A DNA stretch of 64,000 nucleotides from Hippasteria phrygiana (Eukaryota > Echinodermata > Asteroidea > Valvatida > Goniasteridae): assembly GCA_037893225.1 (NCBI GenBank), contig JAZGUH010000711.1:1-64000 (forward strand), written 5' to 3'. The notes below the pieces were generated by a model. It saw only the letters and a program-made list of their open reading frames with translations, searched no databases and had not been told where the DNA came from. Made by a program: the position numbers and the translations under genes. This document shows positions 26,889 to 41,112 of the stretch, piece after piece. The stretch's first letter is position 1. Each line of letters opens with the position of its first letter.

Positions 26889-29800
26889 ATTTGGTTGATA
26901 TTTCATGCAATTATGAATGAGTAAAGCAAGTCCATACCCCAGGGAATTTGACAGGCATGGAGCAATAAATAGACGGTAACATGTACACAGATGTTGGCCG
27001 GAAAGAAAATAAACATTGCGAGGTTTGAATTTTCTCCACAAGTGTTAACTCTAAGAAGCCGCCGATAATTGCAACATGTAGCGCCAGATCTAAGCTATAC
27101 ATACATGTCAAAATTTCTGCATTTGGTTGATATTTCATGCAATTATGAATGAGTAAAGCAAGTCCATACCCCAGGGAATTTGACATGCATGGAGCAATAC
27201 ATATACGGTAATATGTACACAGATGTTGGCCGGGAAGAAAATAAACATTGCGAGGTTTGAATTTTCTCCACAGGTGTTAACTCTAAGAAGCCGCCGATAA
27301 TTGCAACATGTAGCGCCAGATCTAAGCTATCCATACATGTCAAAATTACTGCATTTGGTTGATATTTCATGCAATTATGAATGAGTAAAGCAAGTCCATA
27401 CCCCAGGGAATTTGACATGCATGGAGCAATAAATAGACGGTAACATGTACACAGATGTTGGCCGGGAAGAAAATAAACATTGCGAGGTTTGAATTTTCTC
27501 CACAAGTTTGAACTCTAAGAAGCCGTCGATGATTGCAACATGTAGCGCCAGATCTAAGCTATACATACATGTCAAAATTACTGCATTTAGTTGATATTTC
27601 ATGCAATTATGAATGAGTAAAGCAAGTCCATACCCCAGGGAATTTGACATGCATGGAGCAATAAATAGACGGTAACATGTACACAGATGTTGGCCGGGAA
27701 GAAAATAAACATTGCGAGGTTTGAATTTTCTCGACAAGTTTTAACTCTAAGAAGCCGTCGATGATTGCAACATGTAGCGCCAGATCTAAGCTATACATAC
27801 ATGTCAAAATTACTGCATTTAGTTGATATTTCATGCAATTATGAATGAGTAAAGCAAGTCCATACCCCAGGGAATTTGACATGCATGGAGCAATAAATAG
27901 ACGGTAATATGTACACAGATGTTGGCCGGAAAGAAAATAAACATTGCGAGGTTTGAATTTTCTCCACAAGTTTGAACTCTAAGAAGCCGCCGATGATTGC
28001 AACATGTAGCGCCAGATCTAAGCTATCCATACATGTCAAAATTACTGAATTTGGTTGATATTTCATGCAATTATGAATGAGTAAAGCAAGTCCATACCCC
28101 AGGGAATTTGACAGGCATGGAGCAATAAATAAAAGGTAATCTGCACACAGATGGTGGCCGGGAAGAAAATAAACATTGCGAGGTTTGAATTTTCTCCACA
28201 AGTGTTAACTCTAAGAAGCCGCCGATAATTGCAACATGTAGCGCCAGATCTAAGTTATCCATACTTGTCAAAATTACTGAATTTGGTTGATATTTCATGC
28301 AATTATGAATGAGTAAAGCAAGTCCATACCCCAGGGAATTTGACATGCATGGAGCAATAAATAGACGGTAATCTGCACACAGATGGTGGCCGGGAAGAAA
28401 ATAAACATTGCGAGGTTTGAATTTTCTCCACAAGTGTTAACTCTAAGAAGCCGCCGATAATTGCAACATGTAGCGCCAGATCTAAGCTATCCATACATGT
28501 CAACATTACTGAATTTGGTTGATATTTCATGCAATTATGAATGAGTAAAGCAAGTCCATACCCCAGGGAATTTGACAGGCATGGAGCAATAAATAGACGG
28601 TAATCTGCACACAGATGGTGGCCGGGAAGAAAATAAACATTGCGAGGTTTGAATTTTCTCCACAAGTGTTAACTCTAAGAAGCCGCCGATAATTGCAACA
28701 TGTAGCGCCAGATCTAAGCTATCCATACATGTCAACATTACTGAATTTGGTTGATATTTCATGCAATTATGAATGAGTAAAGCAAGTCCATACCCCAGGG
28801 AATTTGACAGGCATGGAGCAATAAATATACGGTAATCTGCACACAGATGGTGGCCGGGAAGAAAATAAACATTGCGAGGTTTGAATTTTCTCCACAAGTT
28901 TTAACTCTAAGAAGCCGCCGATAATTGCAACATGTAGCGCCAGATCTAAGCTATCCATACATGTCAAAATTACTGAATTTGGTTGATATTTCATGCAATT
29001 ATGAATGAGTAATGCAAGTCCATACCCCAGGGAATTTGACAGGCATGGAGCAATAAATAGACGGTAATCTGCACACAGATGGGGGCCGGGAAGAAAATAA
29101 ACATTGCGAGGTTTGAATTTTCTCCACAAGTTTTAACTCTAAGAAGCCGCCGATAATTGCAACATGTAGCGCCAGATCTAAGCTATCCATACATGTCAAA
29201 ATTACTGAATTTGGTTGATATTTCATGCAATTATGAATGAGTAAAGCAAGTCCATACCCCAGGGAATTTGACAGGCATGGAGCAATAAATAGACGGTAAT
29301 CTGCACACAGATGGTGGCCGGGAAGAAAATAAACATTGCGAGGTTTGAATTTTCTCCACAAGTGTTAACTCTAAGAAGCCGCCGATAATTGCAACATGTA
29401 GCGCCAGATCTAAGCTATCCATACATGTCAACATTACTGAATTTGGTTGATATTTCATGCAATTATGAATGAGTAAAGCAAGTCCATACCCCAGGGAATT
29501 TGACAGGCATGGAGCAATAAATAGACGGTAATATGTACACAGATGTTGGCCGGAAAGAAAATAAACATTGCGAGGTTTGAATTTTCTCCACAAGTTTTAA
29601 CTCTAAGAAGCCGCCGATAATTGCAACATGTAGCGCCAGATCTAAGCTATACATACATGTCAAAATCACTGCATTTGGTTGATATTTCATGCAATTATGA
29701 ATGAGTAAAGCAAGTCCATACCCCAGGGAATTTGACATGCATGGAGCAATACATATACGGTAATATGTACACAGATGTTGGCCGGGAAGAAAATAAACAT

Positions 29801-30136
29801 TGCGAGGTTTGAATTTTCTCCACAGGTGTTAACTCTAAGAAGCCGCCGATCATTGCAACATGTAGCGCCAGATCTAAGCTATCCATACATGTCAAAATTA
29901 CTGAATTTGGTTGATATTTCATGCAATTATGAATGAGTAAAGCAAGTCCATACCCCAGGGAATTTGACAGGCATGGAGCAATAAATAGACGGTAATCTGC
30001 ACACAGATGGTGGCCGGGAAGAAAATAAACATTGCGAGGTTTGAATTTTCTCCACAAGTGTTAACTCTAAGAAGCCGCCGATAATTGCAACATGTAGCGC
30101 CAGATCTAAGCTATCCATACATGTCAAAATTACTGC
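26889..30136. repeat. Higher-order copy D2: adjacent duplicate of 23,641-26,888
   Basis: Matches D1 over all fourteen monomers. Homology to the next expected position continues only to about 30,227, where TAACATG (26,980) is replaced by TAATATG (30,228). This is the longest directly adjacent duplication in the window. Confidence 0.9.
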
Positions 30137-31592
30137 ATTTGGTTGATATTTCATGCAATTATGAATGAGTAAAGCAAGTCCATACCCCAGGGAATTTGAC
30201 AGGCATGGAGCAATAAATAGACGGTAATATGTACACAGATGTTGGCCGGAAAGAAAATAAACATTGCGAGGTTTGAATTTTCTCCACAAGTGTTAACTCT
30301 AAGAAGCCGCCGATAATTGCAACATGTAGCGCCAGATCTAAGCTATACATACATGTCAAAATTACTGCATTTGGTTGATATTTCATGCAATTATGAATGA
30401 GTAAAGCAAGTCCATACCCCAGGGAATTTGACATGCATGGAGCAATACATATACGGTAATATGTACACAGATGTTGGCCGGGAAGAAAATAAACATTGCG
30501 AGGTTTGAATTTTCTCCACAGGTGTTAACTCTAAGAAGCCGCCGATAATTGCAACATGTAGCGCCAGATCTAAGCTATCCATACATGTCAAAATTACTGC
30601 ATTTGGTTGATATTTCATGCAATTATGAATGAGTAAAGCAAGTCCATACCCCAGGGAATTTGACATGCATGGAGCAATAAATAGACGGTAACATGTACAC
30701 AGATGTTGGCCGGGAAGAAAATAAACATTGCGAGGTTTGAATTTTCTCCACAAGTGTTAACTCTAAGAAGCCGCCGATAATTGCAACATGTAGCGCCAGA
30801 TCTAAGCTATCCATACATGTCAACATTACTGAATTTGGTTGATATTTCATGCAATTATGAATGAGTAAAGCAAGTCCATACCCCAGGGAATTTGACATGC
30901 ATGGAGCAATAAATAGACGGTAACATGTACACAGATGTTGGCCGGAAAGAAAATAAACATTGCGAGGTTTGAATTTTCTCCACAAGTGTTAACTCTAAGA
31001 AGCCGCCGATAATTGCAACATGTAGCGCCAGATCTAAGCTATCCATACATGTCAAAATTACTGAATTTGGTTGATATTTCATGCAATTATGAATGAGTAA
31101 AGCAAGTCATACCCCAGGGAATTTGACAGGCATGGAGCAATAAATAGAAGGTAATATGCACACAGATGTTGGCCGGAAAGAAAATAAACATTGCGAGGTT
31201 TGAATTTTCTCCACAAGTTTTAACTCTAAGAAGCCGCCGATAATTGCAACATGTAGCGCCAGATCTAAGCTATACATACATGTCAAAATTACTGAATTTG
31301 GTTGATATTTCATGCAATTATGAATGAGTAAAGCAAGTCCATACCCCAGGGAATTTGACAGGCATGGAGCAATAAATAGACGGTAATCTGCACACAGATG
31401 GTGGCCGGGAAGAAAATAAACATTGCGAGGTTTGAATTTTCTCCACAAGTGTTAACTCTAAGAAGCCGCCGATAATTGCAACATGTAGCGCCAGATCTAA
31501 GCTATCCATACATGTCAACATTACTGAATTTGGTTGATATTTCATGCAATTATGAATGAGTAAAGCAAGTCCATACCCCAGGGAATTTGACA
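29673..31592. repeat. Higher-order copy E1 (1,920 bp, offset 2,551 bp)
   Basis: Matches 32,224-34,143 at an offset of eleven monomers minus one base. It includes the GATCATTGC marker (near 29,848 and 32,400) and the first 231-bp monomer (31,089, copied at 33,640). It overlaps the end of copy D2, so this exchange postdates or reused that block. Confidence 0.85.
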
Positions 31593-32285
31593 GGCATGGA
31601 GCAATAAATATACGGTAATCTGCACACAGATGGTGGCCGGGAAGAAAATAAACATTGCGAGGTTTGAATTTTCTCCACAAGTTTTAACTCTAAGAAGCCG
31701 CCGATAATTGCAACATGTAGCGCCAGATCTAAGCTATCCATACATGTCAAAATTACTGAATTTGGTTGATATTTCATGCAATTATGAATGAGTAATGCAA
31801 GTCCATACCCCAGGGAATTTGACAGGCATGGAGCAATAAATAGACGGTAATCTGCACACAGATGGGGGCCGGGAAGAAAATAAACATTGCGAGGTTTGAA
31901 TTTTCTCCACAAGTTTTAACTCTAAGAAGCCGCCGATAATTGCAACATGTAGCGCCAGATCTAAGCTATCCATACATGTCACAATTACTGAATTTGGTTG
32001 ATATTTCATGCAATTATGAATGAGTAAAGCAAGTCCATACCCCAGGGAATTTGACAGGCATGGAGCAATAAATAGACGGTAATCTGCACACAGATGGTGG
32101 CCGGGAAGAAAATAAACATTGCGAGGTTTGAATTTTCTCCACAAGTGTTAACTCTAAGAAGCCGCCGATAATTGCAACATGTAGCGCCAGATCTAAGCTA
32201 TCCATACATGTCAACATTACTGAATTTGGTTGATATTTCATGCAATTATGAATGAGTAAAGCAAGTCCATACCCCAGGGAATTTG
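31319..32285. repeat. Block copied from about 28,536-29,502 (offset 2,783 bp)
   Basis: About four monomers repeat the order seen near 28.5-29.5 kb, including GAGTAATGCAAG near 31,794. A private change, GTCACAATT near 31,980, marks this copy. The block bridges the two E copies and shows that segments of different origin are spliced together at monomer-homologous points. Confidence 0.75.
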
Positions 32286-34143
32286 ACATGCATGGAGCAA
32301 TACATATACGGTAATATGTACACAGATGTTGGCCGGGAAGAAAATAAACATTGCGAGGTTTGAATTTTCTCCACAGGTGTTAACTCTAAGAAGCCGCCGA
32401 TCATTGCAACATGTAGCGCCAGATCTAAGCTATCCATACATGTCAAAATTACTGAATTTGGTTGATATTTCATGCAATTATGAATGAGTAAAGCAAGTCC
32501 ATACCCCAGGGAATTTGACAGGCATGGAGCAATAAATAGACGGTAATCTGCACACAGATGGTGGCCGGGAAGAAAATAAACATTGCGAGGTTTGAATTTT
32601 CTCCACAAGTGTTAACTCTAAGAAGCCGCCGATAATTGCAACATGTAGCGCCAGATCTAAGCTATCCATACATGTCAAAATTACTGCATTTGGTTGATAT
32701 TTCATGCAATTATGAATGAGTAAAGCAAGTCCATACCCCAGGGAATTTGACAGGCATGGAGCAATAAATAGACGGTAATATGTACACAGATGTTGGCCGG
32801 AAAGAAAATAAACATTGCGAGGTTTGAATTTTCTCCACAAGTGTTAACTCTAAGAAGCCGCCGATAATTGCAACATGTAGCGCCAGATCTAAGCTATACA
32901 TACATGTCAAAATTACTGCATTTGGTTGATATTTCATGCAATTATGAATGAGTAAAGCAAGTCCATACCCCAGGGAATTTGACATGCATGGAGCAATACA
33001 TATACGGTAATATGTACACAGATGTTGGCCGGGAAGAAAATAAACATTGCGAGGTTTGAATTTTCTCCACAGGTGTTAACTCTAAGAAGCCGCCGATAAT
33101 TGCAACATGTAGCGCCAGATCTAAGCTATCCATACATGTCAAAATTACTGCATTTGGTTGATATTTCATGCAATTATGAATGAGTAAAGCAAGTCCATAC
33201 CCCAGGGAATTTGACATGCATGGAGCAATAAATAGACGGTAACATGTACACAGATGTTGGCCGGGAAGAAAATAAACATTGCGAGGTTTGAATTTTCTCC
33301 ACAAGTGTTAACTCTAAGAAGCCGCCGATAATTGCAACATGTAGCGCCAGATCTAAGCTATCCATACATGTCAACATTACTGAATTTGGTTGATATTTCA
33401 TGCAATTATGAATGAGTAAAGCAAGTCCATACCCCAGGGAATTTGACATGCATGGAGCAATAAATAGACGGTAACATGTACACAGATGTTGGCCGGAAAG
33501 AAAATAAACATTGCGAGGTTTGAATTTTCTCCACAAGTGTTAACTCTAAGAAGCCGCCGATAATTGCAACATGTAGCGCCAGATCTAAGCTATCCATACA
33601 TGTCAAAATTACTGAATTTGGTTGATATTTCATGCAATTATGAATGAGTAAAGCAAGTCATACCCCAGGGAATTTGACAGGCATGGAGCAATAAATAGAA
33701 GGTAATATGCACACAGATGTTGGCCGGAAAGAAAATAAACATTGCGAGGTTTGAATTTTCTCCACAAGTTTTAACTCTAAGAAGCCGCCGATAATTGCAA
33801 CATGTAGCGCCAGATCTAAGCTATACATACATGTCAAAATTACTGAATTTGGTTGATATTTCATGCAATTATGAATGAGTAAAGCAAGTCCATACCCCAG
33901 GGAATTTGACAGGCATGGAGCAATAAATAGACGGTAATCTGCACACAGATGGTGGCCGGGAAGAAAATAAACATTGCGAGGTTTGAATTTTCTCCACAAG
34001 TGTTAACTCTAAGAAGCCGCCGATAATTGCAACATGTAGCGCCAGATCTAAGCTATCCATACATGTCAACATTACTGAATTTGGTTGATATTTCATGCAA
34101 TTATGAATGAGTAAAGCAAGTCCATACCCCAGGGAATTTGACA
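32224..34143. repeat. Higher-order copy E2 (offset 2,551 bp from E1)
   Basis: Second copy of 29,673-31,592. It ends where CAGGCATGG (31,591) is replaced by CATGCATGG (34,142). It carries the second 231-bp monomer of the array and leads straight into the 695-bp trimer pattern. Confidence 0.85.
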
Positions 34144-35029
34144 TGCATGGAGCAATAAATAGACGGTAACATGTACACAGATGTTGGCCGGAAAGAAAAT
34201 AAACATTGCGAGGTTTGAATTTTCTCCACAAGTGTTAACTCTAAGAAGCCGCCGATAATTGCAACATGTAGCGCCAGATCTAAGCTATCCATACATGTCA
34301 AAATTACTGAATTTGGTTGATATTTCATGCAATTATGAATGAGTAAAGCAAGTCATACCCTAGGGAATTTGACAGGCATGGAGCAATAAATAGAAGGTAA
34401 TATGCACACAGATGTTGGCCGGAAAGAAAATAAACATTGCGAGGTTTGAATTTTCTCCACAAGTTTTAACTCTAAGAAGCCGCCGATAATTGCAACATGT
34501 AGCGCCAGATCTAAGCTATACATACATGTCAAAATTACTGAATTTGGTTGATATTTCATGCAATTATGAATGAGTAAAGCAAGTCCATACCCCAGGGAAT
34601 TTGACAGGCATGGAGCAATAAATAGACGGTAATCTGCACACAGATGGTGGCCGGGAAGAAAATAAACATTGCGAGGTTTGAATTTTCTCCACAAGTGTTA
34701 ACTCTAAGAAGCCGCCGATAATTGCAACATGTAGCGCCAGATCTAAGCTATCCATACATGTCAACATTACTGAATTTGGTTGATATTTCATGCAATTATG
34801 AATGAGTAAAGCAAGTCCATACCCCAGGGAATTTGACATGCATGGAGCAATAAATAGACGGTAACATGTACACAGATGTTGGCCGGAAAGAAAATAAACA
34901 TTGCGAGGTTTGAATTTTCTCCACAAGTGTTAACTCTAAGAAGCCGCCGATAATTGCAACATGTAGCGCCAGATCTAAGCTATCCATACATGTCAAAATT
35001 ACTGAATTTGGTTGATATTTCATGCAATT
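33640..35029. repeat. Two successive 695-bp trimers (231+232+232)
   Basis: Monomers starting at 33,640 and 34,335 are 231 bp, each followed by two 232-bp monomers: one of ATCTGCAC/GGTGGCC/CAACATT type and one of CATGCATGG/TAACATG/GGCCGGAAAG type. The same ordered triplet recurs through the right half (for example 37,810, 39,199, 41,746, 45,221, 46,610, 53,332, 55,416, 56,111, 57,733 and 58,891), making it the basic higher-order unit there. Confidence 0.85.
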
Positions 35030-38000
35030 ATGAATGAGTAAAGCAAGTCATACCCAAGGGAATTTGACAGGCATGGAGCAATACATAGAAGGTAATATGC
35101 ACACAGATGTTGGCCGGAAAGAAAATAAACATTGCGAGGTTTGAATTTTCTCCACAAGTTTTAACTCTAAGAAGCCGCCGATAATTGCAACATGTAGCGC
35201 CAGATCTAAGCTATACATACATGTCAAAATTACTGAATTTGGTTGATATTTCATGCAATTATGAATGAGTAAAGCAAGTCCATACCCCAGGGAATTTGAC
35301 ATGCATGGAGCAATAAATAGACGGTAATATGTACACAGATGTTGGCCGGAAAGAAAATAAACATTGCGAGGTTTGAATTTTCTCCACAAGTTTGAACTCT
35401 AAGAAGCCGCCGATGATTGCAACATGTAGCGCCAGATCTAAGCTATCCATACATGTCAAAATTACTGAATTTGGTTGATGTTTCATGCAATTATGAATGA
35501 GTAAAGCAAGTCATACCCTAGGGAATTTGACAGGCATGGAGCAATAAATAGAAGGTAATATGCACACAGATGTTGGCCGGAAAGAAAATAAACATTGCGA
35601 GGTTTGAATTTTCTCCACAAGTTTTAACTCTAAGAAGCCGCCGATAATTGCAACATGTAGCGCCAGATCTAAGCTATCCATACTTGTCAAAATTACTGAA
35701 TTTGGTTGATATTTCATGCAATTATGAATGAGTAAAGCAAGTCCATACCCCATGGAATTTGACAGGCATGGAGCAATAAATAGACGGTAATCTGCACACA
35801 GATGGTGGCCGGGAAGAAAATAAACATTGCGAGGTTTGAATTTTCTCCACAAGTGTTAACTCTAAGAAGCCGCCGATAATTGCAACATGTAGCGCCAGAT
35901 CTAAGCTATCCATACATGTCAACATTACTGAATTTGGTTGATATTTCATGCAATTATGAATGAGTAAAGCAAGTCCATACCCCAGGGAATTTGACATGCA
36001 TGGAGCAATAAATAGACGGTAACATGTACACAGATGTTGGCCGGAAAGAAAATAAACATTGCGAGGTTTAAATTTTCTCCACAAGTGTTAACTCTAAGAA
36101 GCCGCCGATAATTGCAACATGTAGCGCCAGATCTAAGCTATCCATACATGTCAAAATTACTGAATTTGGTTGATATTTCATGCAATTATGAATGAGTAAA
36201 GCAAGTCATACCCTAGGGAATTTGACAGGCATGGAGCAATACATAGAAGGTAATATGCACACAGATGTTGGCCGGAAAGAAAATAAACATTGCGAGGTTT
36301 GAATTTTCTCCACAAGTTTTAACTCTAAGAAGCCGCCGATAATTGCAACATGTAGCGCCAGATCTAAGCTATCCATACATGTCAAAATTACTGAATTTGG
36401 TTGATATTTCATGCAATTATGAATGAGTAAAGCAAGTCCATACCCCAGGGAATTTGACAGGCATGGAGCAATAAATAGACGGTAATCTGCACACAGATGG
36501 TGGCCGGGAAGAAAATAAACATTGCGAGGTTTGAATTTTCTCCACAAGTGTTAACTCTAAGAAGCCGCCGATAATTGCAACATGTAGCGCCAGATCTAAA
36601 CTATACATACATGTCAAAATTACTGCATTTGGTTGATATTTCATGCAATTATGAATGAGTAAAGCAAGTCCATACCCCAGGGAATTTGACATGCATGGAG
36701 CAATACATATACGGTAATATGTACACAGATGTTGGCCGGGAAGAAAATAAACATTGCGAGGTTTGAATTTTCTCCACAGGTGTTAACTCTAAGAAGCCGC
36801 CGATAATTGCAACATGTAGCGCCAGATCTAAGCTATCCATACATGTCAAAATTACTGCATTTGGTTGATATTTCATGCAATTATGAATGAGTAAAGCAAG
36901 TCCATACCCCAGGGAATTTGACATGCATGGAGCAATAAATAGACGGTAACATGTACACAGATGTTGGCCGGGAAGAAAATAAACATTGCGAGGTTTGAAT
37001 TTTCTCCACAAGTGTTAACTCTAAGAAGCCGCCGATAATTGCAACATGTAGCGCCAGATCTAAGCTATCCATACATGTCAACATTACTGAATTTGGTTGA
37101 TATTTCATGCAATTATGAATGAGTAAAGCAAGTCCATACCCCAGGGAATTTGACATGCATGGAGCAATAAATAGACGGTAACATGTACACAGATGTTGGC
37201 CGGAAAGAAAATAAACATTGCGAGGTTTGAATTTTCTCCACAAGTGTTAACTCTAAGAAGCCGCCGATAATTGCAACATGTAGCGCCAGATCTAAGCTAT
37301 CCATACATGTCAAAATTACTGAATTTGGTTGATATTTCATGCAATTATGAATGAGTAAAGCAAGTCATACCCCAGGGAATTTGACAGGCATGGAGCAATA
37401 AATAGAAGGTAATATGCACACAGATGTTGGCCGGAAAGAAAATAAACATTGCGAGGTTTGAATTTTCTCCACAAGTTTTAACTCTAAGAAGCCGCCGATA
37501 ATTGCAACATGTAGCGCCAGATCTAAGCTATACATACATGTCAAAATTACTGAATTTGGTTGATATTTCATGCAATTATGAATGAGTAAAGCAAGTCCAT
37601 ACCCCAGGGAATTTGACATGCATGGAGCAATAAATAGACGGTAACATGTACACAGATGTTGGCCGGAAAGAAAATAAACATTGCGAGGTTTGAATTTTCT
37701 CCACAAGTGTTAACTCTAAGAAGCCGCCGATAATTGCAACATGTAGCGCCAGATCTAAGCTATCCATACATGTCAAAATTACTGAATTTGGTTGATATTT
37801 CATGCAATTATGAATGAGTAAAGCAAGTCATACCCTAGGGAATTTGACAGGCATGGAGCAATAAATAGAAGGTAATATGCACACAGATGTTGGCCGGAAA
37901 GAAAATAAACATTGCGAGGTTTGAATTTTCTCCACAAGTTTTAACTCTAAGAAGCCGCCGATAATTGCAACATGTAGCGCCAGATCTAAGCTATACATAC

Positions 38001-39919
38001 ATGTCAAAATTACTGAATTTGGTTGATATTTCATGCAATTATGAATGAGTAAAGCAAGTCCATACCCCAGGGAATTTGACAGGCATGGAGCAATAAATAG
38101 ACGGTAATCTGCACACAGATGGTGGCCGGGAAGAAAATAAACATTGCGAGGTTTGAATTTTCTCCACAAGTGTTAACTCTAAGAAGCCGCCGATAATTGC
38201 AACATGTAGCGCCAGATCTAAGCTATCCATACATGTCAACATTACTGAATTTGGTTGATATTTCATGCAATTATGAATGAGTAAAGCAAGTCCATACCCC
38301 AGGGAATTTGACATGCATGGAGCAATAAATAGACGGTAACATGTACACAGATGTTGGCCGGAAAGAAAATAAACATTGCGAGGTTTGAATTTTCTCCACA
38401 AGTGTTAACTCTAAGAAGCCGCCGATAATTGCAACATGTAGCGCCAGATCTAAGCTATCCATACATGTCAAAATTACTGAATTTGGTTGATATTTCATGC
38501 AATTATGAATGAGTAAAGCAAGTCATACCCAAGGGAATTTGACAGGCATGGAGCAATACATAGAAGGTAATATGCACACAGATGTTGGCCGGAAAGAAAA
38601 TAAACATTGCGAGGTTTGAATTTTCTCCACAAGTTTTAACTCTAAGAAGCCGCCGATAATTGCAACATGTAGCGCCGGATCTAAGCTATACATACATGTC
38701 AAAATTACTGAATTTGGTTGATATTTCATGCAATTATGAATGAGTAAAGCAAGTCCATACCCCAGGGAATTTGACATGCATGGAGCAATAAATAGACGGT
38801 AATATGTACACAGATGTTGGCCGGAAAGAAAATAAACATTGCGAGGTTTGAATTTTCTCCACAAGTTTGAACTCTAAGAAGCCGCCGATGATTGCAACAT
38901 GTAGCGCCAGATCTAAGCTATCCATACATGTCAAAATTACTGAATTTGGTTGATGTTTCATGCAATTATGAATGAGTAAAGCAAGTCATACCCTAGGGAA
39001 TTTGACAGGCATGGAGCAATAAATAGAAGGTAATATGCACACAGATGTTGGCCGGAAAGAAAATAAACATTGCGAGGTTTGAATTTTCTCCACAAGTTTT
39101 AACTCTAAGAAGCCGCCGATAATTGCAACATGTAGCGCCAGATCTAAGCTATCCATACTTGTCAAAATTACTGAATTTGGTTGATATTTCATGCAATTAT
39201 GAATGAGTAAAGCAAGTCATACCCTAGGGAATTTGACAGGCATGGAGCAATAAATAGAAGGTAATATGCACACAGATGTTGGCCGGAAAGAAAATAAACA
39301 TTGCGAGGTTTGAATTTTCTCCACAAGTTTTAACTCTAAGAAGCCGCCGATAATTGCAACATGTAGCGCCAGATCTAAGCTATACATACATGTCAAAATT
39401 ACTGAATTTGGTTGATATTTCATGCAATTATGAATGAGTAAAGCAAGTCCATACCCCAGGGAATTTGACAGGCATGGAGCAATAAATAGACGGTAATCTG
39501 CACACAGATGGTGGCCGGGAAGAAAATAAACATTGCGAGGTTTGAATTTTCTCCACAAGTGTTAACTCTAAGAAGCCGCCGATAATTGCAACATGTAGCG
39601 CCAGATCTAAGCTATCCATACATGTCAACATTACTGAATTTGGTTGATATTTCATGCAATTATGAATGAGTAAAGCAAGTCCATACCCCAGGGAATTTGA
39701 CATGCATGGAGCAATAAATAGACGGTAACATGTACACAGATGTTGGCCGGAAAGAAAATAAACATTGCGAGGTTTGAATTTTCTCCACAAGTGTTAACTC
39801 TAAGAAGCCGCCGATAATTGCAACATGTAGCGCCAGATCTAAGCTATCCATACATGTCAAAATTACTGAATTTGGTTGATATTTCATGCAATTATGAATG
39901 AGTAAAGCAAGTCATACCC
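34296..39919. repeat. Higher-order copy F1 (5.6 kb, offset 7,411 bp)
   Basis: This 5,624-bp stretch of about 24 monomers is repeated at 41,707-47,330 with the same succession of 232- and 231-bp units, the CATATACGG monomer (36,651 and 44,062) and the GCCGGATCT monomer. The left limit is ACATGTC versus ACTTGTC, and the right limit is CCCAAGG (39,920) versus CCCTAGG (47,331). Confidence 0.9.
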
Positions 39920-41112
39920 AAGGGAATTTGACAGGCATGGAGCAATACATAGAAGGTAATATGCACACAGATGTTGGCCGGAAAGAAAATAAACATTGCG
40001 AGGTTTGAATTTTCTCCACAAGTTTTAACTCTAAGAAGCCGCCGATAATTGCAACATGTAGCGCCAGATCTAAGCTATACATACATGTCAAAATTACTGA
40101 ATTTGGTTGATATTTCATGCAATTATGAATGAGTAAAGCAAGTCCATACCCCAGGGAATTTGACATGCATGGAGCAATAAATAGACGGTAATATGTACAC
40201 AGATGTTGGCCGGAAAGAAAATAAACATTGCGAGGTTTGAATTTTCTCCACAAGTTTGAACTCTAAGAAGCCGCCGATGATTGCAACATGTAGCGCCAGA
40301 TCTAAGCTATCCATACATGTCAAAATTACTGAATTTGGTTGATGTTTCATGCAATTATGAATGAGTAAAGCAAGTCATACCCTAGGGAATTTGACAGGCA
40401 TGGAGCAATAAATAGAAGGTAATATGCACACAGATGTTGGCCGGAAAGAAAATAAACATTGCGAGGTTTGAATTTTCTCCACAAGTTTTAACTCTAAGAA
40501 GCCGCCGATAATTGCAACATGTAGCGCCAGATCTAAGCTATCCATACTTGTCAAAATTACTGAATTTGGTTGATATTTCATGCAATTATGAATGAGTAAA
40601 GCAAGTCCATACCCCATGGAATTTGACAGGCATGGAGCAATAAATAGACGGTAATCTGCACACAGATGGTGGCCGGGAAGAAAATAAACATTGCGAGGTT
40701 TGAATTTTCTCCACAAGTGTTAACTCTAAGAAGCCGCCGATAATTGCAACATGTAGCGCCAGATCTAAGCTATCCATACATGTCAACATTACTGAATTTG
40801 GTTGATATTTCATGCAATTATGAATGAGTAAAGCAAGTCCATACCCCAGGGAATTTGACATGCATGGAGCAATAAATAGACGGTAACATGTACACAGATG
40901 TTGGCCGGAAAGAAAATAAACATTGCGAGGTTTAAATTTTCTCCACAAGTGTTAACTCTAAGAAGCCGCCGATAATTGCAACATGTAGCGCCAGATCTAA
41001 GCTATCCATACATGTCAAAATTACTGAATTTGGTTGATATTTCATGCAATTATGAATGAGTAAAGCAAGTCATACCCTAGGGAATTTGACAGGCATGGAG
41101 CAATACATAGAC
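38566..41112. repeat. Higher-order copy G1 (2,547 bp; 11 monomers, five of 231 bp)
   Basis: Directly followed by its duplicate at 41,113-43,659, with homology continuing to 43,770. The GCCGGATCT marker near 38,674 recurs near 41,221. The block overlaps the right end of F1 and spans the gap to F2, so the duplications are nested. Confidence 0.87.

Larger units (their letters stand above)
1..31088. repeat. Left zone: 134 monomers of exactly 232 bp
   Basis: Every monomer boundary from 1 to 31,088 falls on the 232-bp grid, so there is no net insertion or deletion in 31 kb; all differences are substitutions. Several subfamilies alternate here. They include one with CCGTCGATGATT plus TTAGTTGAT, one with CAATACATATACGG, and common ATCTGCAC/GGTGGCC types. 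Higher-order copies at offsets of 2,088, 1,856, 4,640 and 3,248 bp lie within this zone. Confidence 0.95.
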
